Positions 23,367 to 32,668 of a DNA stretch of 62,972 nt are shown here, in pieces. A program made the translations under genes and the position numbers. The notes beneath the pieces were generated by a model that worked only from the letters and a program-made list of their open reading frames with translations, searched no databases and had not been told where the DNA came from. The stretch comes from Oscillospiraceae bacterium (GTDB lineage: Bacteria > Bacillota > Clostridia > Oscillospirales > SIG627). Position 1 is the first letter of the stretch. Each line of letters begins with the position of its first letter. The stretch is taken from contig SVRV01000012.1 of NCBI GenBank assembly GCA_015064635.1, positions 1 through 62,972 of the forward strand. The letters are read 5' to 3'.

Positions 23367-25004
23367 ATGGCAAAGAAAACAAACAAGATCGTTCTTGCGA
23401 TTGCGGCTGTTGTCATCATTGCCCTTCTTGTTGTTGCTTATGTAACAGGCGGCGCTATGGGAACAGTTGATTGTCCCGACTGTGCTGCGGCAGGTACGGA
23501 ATGTGAGACATGTGGCGGCGCAGGCGAAGTGACAGGTACATTCTGGGCACTCATTCCTCCCTTCATTGCAATCGCTCTCGCACTTATCACAAAGGAAGTT
23601 TACAGCTCTCTGTTTATCGGTATTGGTGTTGCAGGTATCCTTGCAGCAAACTTCTCAATAACAGGTACTGTTGATACAGTTATCAACGACGGACTTATCT
23701 CCGCTGTATCAGGCACTGCAGGTATCTTCGTATTCCTTGTAGAGCTTGGTATTATGGTTGCTCTTATAAACAGAGCAGGTGGTTCTGCCGCTTTCGGTAA
23801 CTGGGCAAAGACTCACGTTAAAACAAAGGTTGGCGCAGGTATTGCTACTTTTGTTCTCGGTGTTCTTATCTTCATCGACGACTACTTCAACTGTCTCACA
23901 GTTGGCTCTGTAATGCGTCCCGTAACAGACAAGAATGGCATTTCAAGAGCAAAGCTTGCATACCTTATTGACGCAACAGCAGCTCCTATCTGTATGATAG
24001 CTCCCATTTCGTCATGGGCTGCGGCTGTTTCGGGCTATGCTCCCGAAGGCGAAGGTCTTAAGCTCTTCATTCAGGCTATTCCCTTCAACTTCTACTCACT
24101 TCTCACACTTGTATTCGTTGTTGCAATAATTGTTATGAAGTTTGACTTCGGCCCTATGAAAAAGGCTGAATCCACAGCAAAAGAGGACCTTGAGGCTCTT
24201 GTTGAGCGTGCAAACGAAAAGGAAAGCTCAAAGGGTAAGGTTATTGACCTTGTTCTTCCCATCCTTGTTCTTATTGCTGTTTGCGTATTCGCACTTGTTT
24301 ACAATGGCGGTATCCTTGATGGTGCAAGCTTCGTTGATGCATTCGCTAACACAGACGCTACCGTAGGTCTTCCTTGGGGCGGTCTTATTGCACTTCTTTT
24401 CACTATCGTGTTCTTTATCTGTCGTGGCATTATCGACCTCAAGGAGTCTATGGAATGTGTTCCCAAGGGCTTCAATGCAATGGTTCCCGCAATTCTCATC
24501 CTTACCTTTGCAACAGCTCTTAAGAACGTAACAAGCATTCTTGGTACAAAGTATTTCGTAGGCGACCTTATGTCTGCTAATGCTGAAGCACTCAATATGC
24601 TTCTCCCTGCGGTAATATTCCTTGTTGCTTGTGTCCTTGCATTCGCAACAGGTACTTCATGGGGTACATTCGGTATTCTCATCCCCATCGTAACAGTTAT
24701 CTTCCCCGAGGGCTCAACACTTCTTACAATCGGTATGTCCGCTTGTCTTGCAGGTGCGGTTTGCGGCGACCACTGCTCACCCATCTCGGATACAACTATC
24801 ATGTCATCCGCAGGTGCACAGTGTGAACACGTTCAGCACGTATCAACTCAGCTTCCTTACGCTATAACCGTTGCGGCTATATCCTTTGTATGCTACATCC
24901 TTGCGGGCTTCATCCAGAATGCATGGATCATGCTCCCCGTAGGTATCGTGCTTACAATCGGAACACTCTTTGTAATAAAGATGATGACAAACAAAAAAGC
25001 ATAA
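23367..25004 (+). CDS. NhaC-family transporter, probable lysine transporter (LysW-like)
   Basis: A 545-residue polytopic membrane protein of the NhaC Na+/H+ antiporter superfamily, about 12 hydrophobic segments (for example FWALIPPFIAIALALITKEVYSSLFIGIG region and the conserved GDHCSPISDTT near residue 473). Because it sits directly under a lysine riboswitch, the physiological solute is most likely lysine; NhaC-type LysW transporters under the same switch are known from comparative genomics. Between the first and second membrane segments (about 30-50) it carries DCPDC...CETCGGAG, a DnaJ-zinc-finger-like Cys pattern not needed for transport in general NhaC proteins. RBS AAGGAG precedes the ATG. 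Confidence 0.88.
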   Translation: MAKKTNKIVLAIAAVVIIALLVVAYVTGGAMGTVDCPDCAAAGTECETCGGAGEVTGTFWALIPPFIAIALALITKEVYSSLFIGIGVAGILAANFSITGTVDTVINDGLISAVSGTAGIFVFLVELGIMVALINRAGGSAAFGNWAKTHVKTKVGAGIATFVLGVLIFIDDYFNCLTVGSVMRPVTDKNGISRAKLAYLIDATAAPICMIAPISSWAAAVSGYAPEGEGLKLFIQAIPFNFYSLLTLVFVVAIIVMKFDFGPMKKAESTAKEDLEALVERANEKESSKGKVIDLVLPILVLIAVCVFALVYNGGILDGASFVDAFANTDATVGLPWGGLIALLFTIVFFICRGIIDLKESMECVPKGFNAMVPAILILTFATALKNVTSILGTKYFVGDLMSANAEALNMLLPAVIFLVACVLAFATGTSWGTFGILIPIVTVIFPEGSTLLTIGMSACLAGAVCGDHCSPISDTTIMSSAGAQCEHVQHVSTQLPYAITVAAISFVCYILAGFIQNAWIMLPVGIVLTIGTLFVIKMMTNKKA

Positions 25005-25018
25005 ATGAATCAGCTTCA

Positions 25019-25049
25019 AAATCCTCACACTTTGTGTGGGGATTTTTTT
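25019..25049 (+). terminator. Terminator of the NhaC-family gene
   Basis: A 12-bp stem around a TTT loop (25019-25045) ends in a T run. Confidence 0.88.
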
Positions 25050-25069
25050 GCTTTAAGGGGGGATTTTTC

Positions 25070-25098
25070 TTGACATTTATTGGCGAAATGCTTATAAT
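25070..25098 (+). promoter_or_regulatory. Promoter of the ABC exporter/DUF1854 operon
   Basis: TTGACA (25070-25075), 17 nt, TATAAT (25093-25098). A consensus promoter. Confidence 0.8.
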
Positions 25099-25145
25099 TA
25101 ATTTCAAGGATAAAGATTCGTTAACACGCTGTATATGGAGAAAAT

Positions 25146-27539
25146 ATGAAAAAGCAAAAACTTCCGCCTTTTGAGCCGATGACAGAAATGCCCCCAAAAA
25201 TAAAAGAGCTTTTTGAAGCCAAGGGTATTTTGCCGTCGGCTGTTCGTTTATTTTATAAATTTGATATGGGCTTCGAGCTTGAGTTCTGCGATACGTGGGT
25301 TGCAATAACCGATACCGAGCTTGCTGTCCTCGAAGTTCTCGGCGGTATATTCCCGAGAAAAACACATAGCTTTTTTGACACAAAGAAGACCGAGACAGAT
25401 ATTGTTGAGCGTGCCTTCCGTGTTTATCCCTTTGAGGATTACGAGAACTTTCACGCGGAAGAGCTCCTGTCGGGTGGCAGAGTGGTGGCACTTGATAAAA
25501 AAGAAAACCTGGACGAGCTTATTTTCAATTTTTCAAACTCCACCAAGGATGCCGCTTTTGTTGTCTGCAAGGCGACAACCGATGAAAAAATGACCACGGA
25601 AAATGCCTTTGGGGAAAAGCACGGCGGACCTCACAAAAAACCCGGTCCGCATCCCGGCGGTCCCGGAGGCCCGGGTGGCCCCGGCGGATTTGGCGGTCCC
25701 GGTGGATTCGGTGGTCCCGGTGGCGGCGACGGCTTTTTCAAGGGACTCAAAAGCGGCGAAACCAAAAGGCTGATATCCAAGCTTTTGCCGTTTTTCATGA
25801 AGTATAAATGGCATACTATTATTGTTTTTGTCATGGTTATACTGTCATCACTTCTCGGACTTTTATCTCCTTATATGAGCGGCTCATTCTTTATTGATAA
25901 GGTGCTGAGAGACAAGAACAGTTCATTTTATGCTCAAATTGGAGTGGCTATATTTATAATTGCGGGAACCAAGCTTTTGTCCACCGTGTTTATGATGATA
26001 CACTCCATTGTTACGGCAAAAATTTCCGCAAGAGTTACATATGACCTGAAGAAAACAATCTTCACGTCCATTCAAAAGCATTCTCTCGGCTTTTTCTCTT
26101 CCCGACAAACGGGCGGTCTTATGACACAGATAAATCAGGATTCACGCTCTCTTTATTGGTTCTTTGTTGATGGGCTTCCGTACTTTATCACCAATATAAT
26201 GCAGTTTATTGCAATCGTGATTATTCTGTTTACCATGAATTGGAAGGTTTCGCTTGTTGTAATGATTCCGATTCCCATATTTATTCTGCTCAGACGTGCA
26301 GTTTACCGCCTCGGTAAAAAAATACACGCACGCAACTTTTCAAAGCAGCGTTATTTCAGCTCCTTTGTTTCGGATATTCTCACGGGTAACAGAGTGGTAA
26401 AGGCTTTTTCACGTGAGGATGTGGAACAGAGTAAATTTGAAAAACGCAACAATGATTTGACAGAGTCGGTATACGACGGAAGTGTTAAAACCAATTGGTT
26501 TATATATCCCATTAGCATTATACTTGAAATGGGTACCTATGCAGCGTGGGCTGTGGGAGGCTATATGGTGGCAAGGTCCACTCTTGATGGAACCTTTGCT
26601 TTTACCTACGGTACTCTTGTGACCTACATTGCAATGCTCGGAATGGCATATGCCCCTCTTGACTTCTTTAACAGATTTTCCAACCAGCTTTCCGAATGTA
26701 TGAACGCCGCCCACCGTCTCTTTGAAATAATGGACGCCGTTCCCGAGGTGCAGGACAGTGATAATCCCATCGTCCCCGATAACTTTGACGGAGAGGTGGA
26801 ATTTAAGAACGTCTGTTTTGAATATCAGAAAAACAGACGAGTTATTGATAACGTAAGTTTTAAGGTTAATAAGGGTGAGACTATCGGTATAGTCGGACAT
26901 ACTGGCGCGGGAAAATCAACCATTGTTAACCTTATAATGCGCCTTTATGACGTAACCGAGGGTGAAATACTCATAGACGGTCATAACGTCAAGGAGCTCC
27001 CAATGAGCTTTATAAGGGATAAAATAGCTATCGTTTCCCAGGAAACCTATATGTTTAGAGGTTCAATTGCTGATAACATCAGATACGCTGTACCCGACGC
27101 TACCGATGAAGAGGTAATAGAGGCGGCAAAAGCATCGGGCGCTCACGATTTCATAATAAAGTATCCCGATGGCTACAATACGCAAATAGGGTTTGGGAAC
27201 AAGGGACTTTCGGGCGGTGAGCTTCAGCGTGTGTCCATAGCCAGAGCAATTCTCAAAAATCCCGATATTCTCATTCTTGACGAGGCGACAGCAGCCATGG
27301 ATACAGCTACCGAGCAGAGAATCCAAAGGGCTATTACGAGAATAACCAAGAACAAGACAACGATTATTATTGCACACAGACTCTCCACACTCAGAGATGC
27401 CGACAGACTTATTGTCATAGAGGACGGTAAGATGACCGAAAGCGGTACACACAAGGAGCTTCTTCAGGCAAAGGGCGATTATTTCAAGCTTTATAAAATG
27501 CAGCTTGATGCACTGAAGCTCATAGGTGTGGAGGAATAG
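25146..27539 (+). CDS. ABC exporter half-transporter with N-terminal accessory domain and Gly/Pro-rich linker
   Basis: A 797-residue fused membrane/ATPase protein. Residues 1-155 form an extra cytoplasmic domain of unknown fold. Residues about 160-196 are a low-complexity Gly/Pro linker with repeated GGPGG and GGFGGP. Six membrane segments follow (about 220-510) and then the ATPase with Walker A GHTGAGKST (about 582-590), signature LSGGELQR and Walker B ILILDEATAAMD. It would pair with the second half-transporter at 28064. The DUF1854 gene lies 12 nt downstream. This arrangement resembles exporter sets that NCBI families tie to cyanophycin metabolism, but no cyanophycin gene is in the window. 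The substrate is unknown. Confidence 0.88.
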   Translation: MKKQKLPPFEPMTEMPPKIKELFEAKGILPSAVRLFYKFDMGFELEFCDTWVAITDTELAVLEVLGGIFPRKTHSFFDTKKTETDIVERAFRVYPFEDYENFHAEELLSGGRVVALDKKENLDELIFNFSNSTKDAAFVVCKATTDEKMTTENAFGEKHGGPHKKPGPHPGGPGGPGGPGGFGGPGGFGGPGGGDGFFKGLKSGETKRLISKLLPFFMKYKWHTIIVFVMVILSSLLGLLSPYMSGSFFIDKVLRDKNSSFYAQIGVAIFIIAGTKLLSTVFMMIHSIVTAKISARVTYDLKKTIFTSIQKHSLGFFSSRQTGGLMTQINQDSRSLYWFFVDGLPYFITNIMQFIAIVIILFTMNWKVSLVVMIPIPIFILLRRAVYRLGKKIHARNFSKQRYFSSFVSDILTGNRVVKAFSREDVEQSKFEKRNNDLTESVYDGSVKTNWFIYPISIILEMGTYAAWAVGGYMVARSTLDGTFAFTYGTLVTYIAMLGMAYAPLDFFNRFSNQLSECMNAAHRLFEIMDAVPEVQDSDNPIVPDNFDGEVEFKNVCFEYQKNRRVIDNVSFKVNKGETIGIVGHTGAGKSTIVNLIMRLYDVTEGEILIDGHNVKELPMSFIRDKIAIVSQETYMFRGSIADNIRYAVPDATDEEVIEAAKASGAHDFIIKYPDGYNTQIGFGNKGLSGGELQRVSIARAILKNPDILILDEATAAMDTATEQRIQRAITRITKNKTTIIIAHRLSTLRDADRLIVIEDGKMTESGTHKELLQAKGDYFKLYKMQLDALKLIGVEE

Positions 27540-27551
27540 AAAGGACAGAAA

Positions 27552-28067
27552 ATGGGAACAGATTTTTTAAGTCTTAATGCAGAACTGAAATATTTAACTC
27601 CCGAAAATACTCGTTTTGAAATAACCAAAAACGGTTTTATCACAGCCAAATTTGACCGAGACGAAAAGTTTGAAAGAGTTCACCTCAGCCGTGTTTTTCC
27701 CCATGACTTGACTGATGCATATATTTCGGTAACCGATAACGAAGGTAATGAAAAGGGAATTATAAAAGCTCTTGATGATTTTGATGCGGAGACAGCAGAC
27801 GTTCTAAAAAAAGAGCTTGAACGCAAATATTTCAGTGCAAAGATAATAAAAATAATATCCGTTGAGGAAAAATTCGGAAATTCCGTGTGGATGGTTGAAA
27901 CCTCAAACGGACACAGAGTAATGACTTTGAAGGACACATTTAAGAGTATAATAAGAATAGGCGACGATCGTGCTCTCATCGTTGACGAGGATGCAAACAG
28001 ATATGAAATAACAAGCCTTTCTTCACTTGACAAGAACAGCTTTAGAAAGATAGAGTTATATTTATGA
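27552..28067 (+). CDS. DUF1854 family protein
   Basis: A 171-residue soluble protein. The segment FPHDLTDAYISVTDNEGNEKG, then KKELERKYFSAKI, SVEEKFGNSVWMVETSNG and ALIVDEDANRYEI match the DUF1854 pattern; the family has no established biochemical function. It lies between two ABC half-transporters, 12 nt after the first and overlapping the second by ATGA, so the three are surely co-expressed. In other bacteria this family is encoded beside similar ABC proteins, which suggests a subunit or regulator of the exporter (inference). No membrane segment or catalytic motif is visible. Confidence 0.82.
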   Translation: MGTDFLSLNAELKYLTPENTRFEITKNGFITAKFDRDEKFERVHLSRVFPHDLTDAYISVTDNEGNEKGIIKALDDFDAETADVLKKELERKYFSAKIIKIISVEEKFGNSVWMVETSNGHRVMTLKDTFKSIIRIGDDRALIVDEDANRYEITSLSSLDKNSFRKIELYL

Positions 28068-30331
28068 GCAAAAGTGAAAAACTCAGGAAAAAGCTTGGCG
28101 CTTTAAACACAAAACGCAAAAAAAATATCATCGAAACGGCTGAAAAGAGTGCCGACAACGAAATACTTTTCAAGTTTAACTTTAATCTTGATTTTGAAAA
28201 CCGTGACCGTGCAGGTGCTATCGCTGTTACAAAGGAATGGATATTCAGAGCTACAGAAGCCTGCGACGGTGAGGAAAAATCGCCTGCAATTGTCGAAAGA
28301 TTCAAGATATCCGATTACAAGGAATTTGCAGTAAGGCGCAATATCGGATGTGTCAGTCTTGAAGCGGTGGGTGAGGATGACACCCTTGAGCTCTGTCGCT
28401 CGGATATGACAGAATCGGGTGTGCTTGCAAGTGCGGCACGTGCTCTCAATTCCATTCTGGATGGGGCTTCTTCTCCCGATTTCAAGGTTAACTTTAACGC
28501 ACCCACAAGGCTTTGCCCAAAATGTAAAAAGCCGTTAAAGAAGGGAAGTACCCTTTGTCCCCGCTGTGAAAAAACTTCGTCAATGCTGAAAAGAATGTTT
28601 TCAATGGTGAAAAAGGAATTGCCTCTTCTTGCTGTTACATTTATTTTCTTTGGTGTGCTCAGCTTCGTTAAGGTAATAAATCCCGTACTTCAAAAGAAAC
28701 TGGTAGATGAATACATAACAATATCCGAGCCGAAGGAAAATCTTCTTGGCGGAATTGTAATCATATGCCTTTCCATATTTTTGCTGTCTGTTTTTTACAA
28801 AGTGCTGGAAATACTGCGTACCAATATGCTGTCATTTGTAAATATGAGGCTTATGAAGAAGCTGCGCAGTACACTGTTTGACAAGATTCAAGCACTCTCT
28901 GTGTCCGCAATCTCCAAAAGAACGGCAGGTGAGCTTATTCACAGAGTGTCGGGCGACACGGGAGTTATATCTAACTTCCTTGTAAATAACCTTCCGCATA
29001 TAATAGAAAATGCCTTGATAATACTGATTATCGGTATTGCAATGTTTGTTTATGACTGGAAGCTTGCCCTTCTTGTTATGGTGCCCGCACCGATTATAAT
29101 GCAGATTGTAAGAAAGGTGTGGCGCTACACACACAAACTTTATCACCGTCAGTGGTATATGGAATCCCAATCCAACACGGTTCTTCACGATGTCTTTCAG
29201 GGAATCCGAGTGGTAAAAGTATTCGGAATGGAAAAAAAGGAAATTAAACGCTATGACGATGTAATAAAGAAGGTAGCTGATATTTCCGAAAAAAATGAGA
29301 TTACCTGGGCGATGATAATCCCGTACATGACTTATCTTATAGGAATAGGCAACTATATTGTTCTTGCTTATGTGGGAAGCAGAATTCTCGGCGGTAGTAT
29401 GACTCTCGGTGATATGACAATGTTCACCTTCTTCACAGGTCAGATCTACGCTGCCTTTGACTGGCTTTCCCGTCTTCCGAGACAGCTTGTTCAAATGCTT
29501 ACCTCCACCCGAAAGGTTTTTGAAATAATCGACGAGGATGTGGATGTAAAGGACAGCGAGAACGCACGTGATATTGATATCGAAGGAAACATTGAGCTCC
29601 GTGACATAAGCTTCGGTTATGATGACGGTGAGGATGTGCTAAAGCACGTATCCCTCACTGTGAAAAAGGGTGAAATGATAGGCATTGTAGGACGCTCGGG
29701 GGTGGGTAAAAGTACACTCATTAACCTTATTATGCGTCTTTACGATGTAAGGGACGGCGAAATACTTGTGGACGGTGTAAACATCAAGGATATTTCACAG
29801 CACTCCCTTCGTTCACAGATAGGCGTTGTTCTTCAGGAAACCTTTTTGTTTTCGGGAACTATTTACGATAATATTTCCTACGCTGAGCCAAGCGCTACAC
29901 GTGAGGATGTAATAAGGGCGGCAAAGATGGCAGGCGCTCATAAGTTTATCATGAAGCTTTCCGACGGCTACAATACAAGAGTAGGCGAGAGGGGACATAC
30001 CCTTTCGGGCGGTGAGCGGCAAAGAATAGCTATTGCCCGTGCGATTTTGCGAAATCCCAGAATCCTTATTCTCGACGAAGCAACCTCGGCTCTTGATACC
30101 GAAACAGAGCGACTTATTCAGGATTCTATTGCATCTCTCGTAAAAGACAGAACCACCTTCGCCATTGCTCACAGACTTTCCACCCTCAGAAACGCAACGA
30201 GACTGATTGTCATTGATAAGGGGAAAATAGCCGAAAGCGGCACCCACGAGGAGCTTATGCGTCGCGAGGGAATATATTATGACCTTGTGCTGGCACAGCG
30301 AAAGATGTCGTCAATGACAACGAAAGAGTAA
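28064..30331 (+). CDS. ABC exporter half-transporter with zinc-ribbon accessory domain
   Basis: A 755-residue half-transporter. The N-terminal 145 residues look like a small beta domain. A zinc ribbon follows, with Cys151, Cys154, Cys165 and Cys168 in the segment CPKCKKPLKKGSTLCPRC. Six membrane segments span about 190-470. The ATPase has Walker A GRSGVGKST, signature LSGGERQR and Walker B ILILDEATSALD. The start overlaps the DUF1854 stop codon (ATGA). A heterodimer with the 25146 product is expected. A cytoplasmic zinc ribbon directly before the membrane domain is unusual for ABC exporters and could contact DUF1854 or the cargo (inference). Confidence 0.88.
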   Translation: MSKSEKLRKKLGALNTKRKKNIIETAEKSADNEILFKFNFNLDFENRDRAGAIAVTKEWIFRATEACDGEEKSPAIVERFKISDYKEFAVRRNIGCVSLEAVGEDDTLELCRSDMTESGVLASAARALNSILDGASSPDFKVNFNAPTRLCPKCKKPLKKGSTLCPRCEKTSSMLKRMFSMVKKELPLLAVTFIFFGVLSFVKVINPVLQKKLVDEYITISEPKENLLGGIVIICLSIFLLSVFYKVLEILRTNMLSFVNMRLMKKLRSTLFDKIQALSVSAISKRTAGELIHRVSGDTGVISNFLVNNLPHIIENALIILIIGIAMFVYDWKLALLVMVPAPIIMQIVRKVWRYTHKLYHRQWYMESQSNTVLHDVFQGIRVVKVFGMEKKEIKRYDDVIKKVADISEKNEITWAMIIPYMTYLIGIGNYIVLAYVGSRILGGSMTLGDMTMFTFFTGQIYAAFDWLSRLPRQLVQMLTSTRKVFEIIDEDVDVKDSENARDIDIEGNIELRDISFGYDDGEDVLKHVSLTVKKGEMIGIVGRSGVGKSTLINLIMRLYDVRDGEILVDGVNIKDISQHSLRSQIGVVLQETFLFSGTIYDNISYAEPSATREDVIRAAKMAGAHKFIMKLSDGYNTRVGERGHTLSGGERQRIAIARAILRNPRILILDEATSALDTETERLIQDSIASLVKDRTTFAIAHRLSTLRNATRLIVIDKGKIAESGTHEELMRREGIYYDLVLAQRKMSSMTTKE

Positions 30332-30356
30332 TAATTTACAAAAATAATGTTGTTTT

Positions 30357-30393
30357 AGCCTTGATTTTGTGGAAATCACACAAAATCAAGGCT
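30357..30393 (+). terminator. Terminator of the exporter operon
   Basis: A 15-bp stem, AGCCTTGATTTTGTG with its complement, spaced by 7 nt and followed by TTTAATTTT. Confidence 0.85.
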
Positions 30394-30435
30394 TTAATTT
30401 TGGCATAGTACAGAAAAGAAATAGCTGAAAGTGTA

Positions 30436-30464
30436 TTGAATATGAGAAAAAAATATTGTATAAT
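30436..30464 (+). promoter_or_regulatory. Promoter of the EF-G paralogue gene
   Basis: TTGAAT (30436-30441), 17 nt, TATAAT (30459-30464); leader of about 80 nt to the ATG at 30549. Confidence 0.65.
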
Positions 30465-30548
30465 AACAACAGTAATTTACTTGTATCTCGCTCGATATAT
30501 GTAAATAATGAATAATTTAAATCCAAATATAACAGGAGGAAAAGTACA

Positions 30549-32612
30549 ATGGCTAATATTTTATCGAGACAAATCAGAAACGTATGTCTTTTGGGACACG
30601 GTGGAAGCGGAAAGACATCTTTGGCAGAAGCATTGCTTTATTATGCAAAAGAAACTGACAGATTGGGAAAAACATCTGAAGGAAATACCGTTTGTGACTT
30701 TGATCCTGAAGAAGTTAAGCGTGAAATGTCTATTTCGGCGGCAATCGCACCGATTTTTTATGATAATAAAAAGATTAATTTTATAGATACTCCCGGCTAT
30801 CTTGATTTCAGCGCAGAGGTTGAGCAGGCACTTCGTATTGTAAGAAATGCCGTAATAGTTATCGACGCTAAATCAGGCGTTGAGGTAGGCGCAGAGCTTG
30901 CATGGCAGAAGGCTACCGATGCTGGTGTTGCAAAGGCATTCTTTATCAACAGAATGGACGAGGATAACATCAACTTTACAGCAATCCTCAATAACCTCAA
31001 GGAGCTTTTCGGTAACGTAATCTGTCCTCTTTATGTTCCTCTTTTTGAAAATCATAAGACAGTCGGCTACGTTGACATTATCGCTGTAAAGGCATATAAG
31101 TATAACAATGGTGTGGCTGAAGAAATTCCCGTTCCCGATCCCAACGCAGATTGGATTCTGGAGTACAGAGCAATGCTCTTTGAAGCTCTTGCACAGACAA
31201 GTGACGAGCTTATGCTCAAGTATTTTGACGATATTCCCTTCACTGATGATGAGATAACAGATGCCCTCCAGGCAGGACTTAAAATAGGTACTATTGTACC
31301 TGTCTTCTCGGGATCAGCCGCGACACTTGACGGTATTGACTATTTCCTTCATAAGGTATCAAAATCCTTTACCAGCCCTGTTTCGAGAACTCACGAGGTA
31401 AGTGAAGACGGTGAGGAGATTGAAATCAATCCCGATGGTGAGACAGCGCTGTTCATTTTCAAGACTGTTGCCGACCCGTTTGTTGGTAAAATGAGCTTCT
31501 TCAAGGTTATGAACGGTACTCTCAAGAAGGACCAGGTTTTGAAGAATTCGCACAACGGTCAGGAAGAAAAGATTGCACGTATCTACTGTGCAAGAGGTAA
31601 GAAGCAGACTGAGGTTGAAGAAATGGTCTGCGGTGATATCGGACTTACCACAAAGCTTACATTTGCAAATACCAATGATACTCTTTCGGTATCCGGTGAC
31701 ATAACCTACCGTAAGATTACATTCCCCAAGCCTTACTATTCAATGGCTATAGAGCCTCTTGCAAAGGGTGACGAGGATAAGATATCCCAGGGTATATCTA
31801 AGCTCCTTGAGGAAGACCTGAGCCTTAACTACGTTAACAACGCAGAAACCAAGCAGATGGTTATTTCGGGTCTTGGAGATGTACACCTTGATGTTCTTTC
31901 ATCCAAGCTTAAAACACGCTTCGGTACATCTGTTAAGCTTTCACCCGAAAAGATTGCATATCGTGAAACTATTAAGAAGAGCGTTCAGGCAGAAGGTAAG
32001 CATAAGAAACAGTCGGGCGGTCACGGTCAGTACGGTCACGTAAAGATTGAATTCGGTCCCGGTGAGGCTGAAGGACTTACATTCAGCGAAACAATTTTCG
32101 GTGGCTCAGTTCCCAAGAACTTCCATCCCGCAGTTGAAAAGGGACTTCTTGAAGCTATGGAAAAGGGTGTTCTTGCAGGCTTCCCAGTAGTTAACCTTAA
32201 AGCTAACCTTTATGACGGTTCATACCACGATGTTGACTCGTCCGAAATGGCATTCAAGCTTGCGGCACATCTTGCATATAAAGAAGGCTTGAAGAATGCG
32301 AACCCCGTAATTCTCGAACCTCTCGGAACACTTACTGTTGAAGTTCCCGATGCTTTGATGGGTGATGTTATAGGTGACCTCACAAAGCGCCGAGGCAGAG
32401 TGCTCGGTACAGACCAGAGCGAGGAAAAGAAGGGCGTCAGCATAATTCAGGGTGAGGTTCCCAAGTCCGAAATGTCGAACTACGCAGTACAGCTTCGTGC
32501 TCTTACTCAAGGACGTGCAACGTTTGAGTATGCAGTTGAGCGTTACGCTGAGGTTCCCGGAAACATAGCACAGAAAATTATAGACGAGCATAAGGCTGAC
32601 GTAGCAGAATAA
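30549..32612 (+). CDS. Elongation factor G-like translational GTPase (FusA2 type)
   Basis: A 687-residue GTPase with the five-domain EF-G layout. The P-loop is GHGGSGKT (16-23) instead of the AHIDAGKT of canonical EF-G, the G3 motif is DTPGYLDF and the G4 motif is NRMD in place of NKMD. Domain IV (GHGQYGHVKIEFGPG...) and domain V (LTVEVPDALMGDVIGDLTKRRGRVLG) are recognisable. These differences mark the EF-G-like paralogue that many Clostridia carry besides true FusA; its exact role on the ribosome is not settled. A strong RBS (AGGAGG) precedes the start. It stands alone, far from ribosomal protein operons, which fits a paralogue. Confidence 0.88.
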   Translation: MANILSRQIRNVCLLGHGGSGKTSLAEALLYYAKETDRLGKTSEGNTVCDFDPEEVKREMSISAAIAPIFYDNKKINFIDTPGYLDFSAEVEQALRIVRNAVIVIDAKSGVEVGAELAWQKATDAGVAKAFFINRMDEDNINFTAILNNLKELFGNVICPLYVPLFENHKTVGYVDIIAVKAYKYNNGVAEEIPVPDPNADWILEYRAMLFEALAQTSDELMLKYFDDIPFTDDEITDALQAGLKIGTIVPVFSGSAATLDGIDYFLHKVSKSFTSPVSRTHEVSEDGEEIEINPDGETALFIFKTVADPFVGKMSFFKVMNGTLKKDQVLKNSHNGQEEKIARIYCARGKKQTEVEEMVCGDIGLTTKLTFANTNDTLSVSGDITYRKITFPKPYYSMAIEPLAKGDEDKISQGISKLLEEDLSLNYVNNAETKQMVISGLGDVHLDVLSSKLKTRFGTSVKLSPEKIAYRETIKKSVQAEGKHKKQSGGHGQYGHVKIEFGPGEAEGLTFSETIFGGSVPKNFHPAVEKGLLEAMEKGVLAGFPVVNLKANLYDGSYHDVDSSEMAFKLAAHLAYKEGLKNANPVILEPLGTLTVEVPDALMGDVIGDLTKRRGRVLGTDQSEEKKGVSIIQGEVPKSEMSNYAVQLRALTQGRATFEYAVERYAEVPGNIAQKIIDEHKADVAE

Positions 32613-32621
32613 AATCTTAGA

Positions 32622-32651
32622 GGGGCTGTGAAACTTTGGTTTTACAGCCCC
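32622..32651 (+). terminator. Stable hairpin after the EF-G paralogue
   Basis: GGGGCTGTGAAAC pairs with GTTTTACAGCCCC around TTG-rich loop. No T run follows; the RBS and ATG of the truncated deaminase lie within 18 nt, so it may be a weak terminator or an attenuator. Confidence 0.5.
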
Positions 32652-32668
32652 ATAATTAGGTGATAAAT

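Noticed and set aside
23090..23470. A 126-codon open frame over the lysine riboswitch
   Set aside because: It covers the riboswitch and runs into the NhaC gene in another frame; the RNA structure explains the sequence and there is no RBS.
24299..24802. A 167-codon antisense frame in the NhaC gene
   Set aside because: Arg/Pro-rich shadow of a membrane protein gene with no RBS.
25622..25735. GC-rich tandem repeat as an intergenic satellite
   Set aside because: It is in frame and codes for the Gly/Pro linker of the ABC protein.
28832..29494. A 220-codon antisense frame in the second ABC gene
   Set aside because: Composition (His, Tyr, Asn rich) is typical of antisense shadows; the plus-strand ABC transporter is certain.
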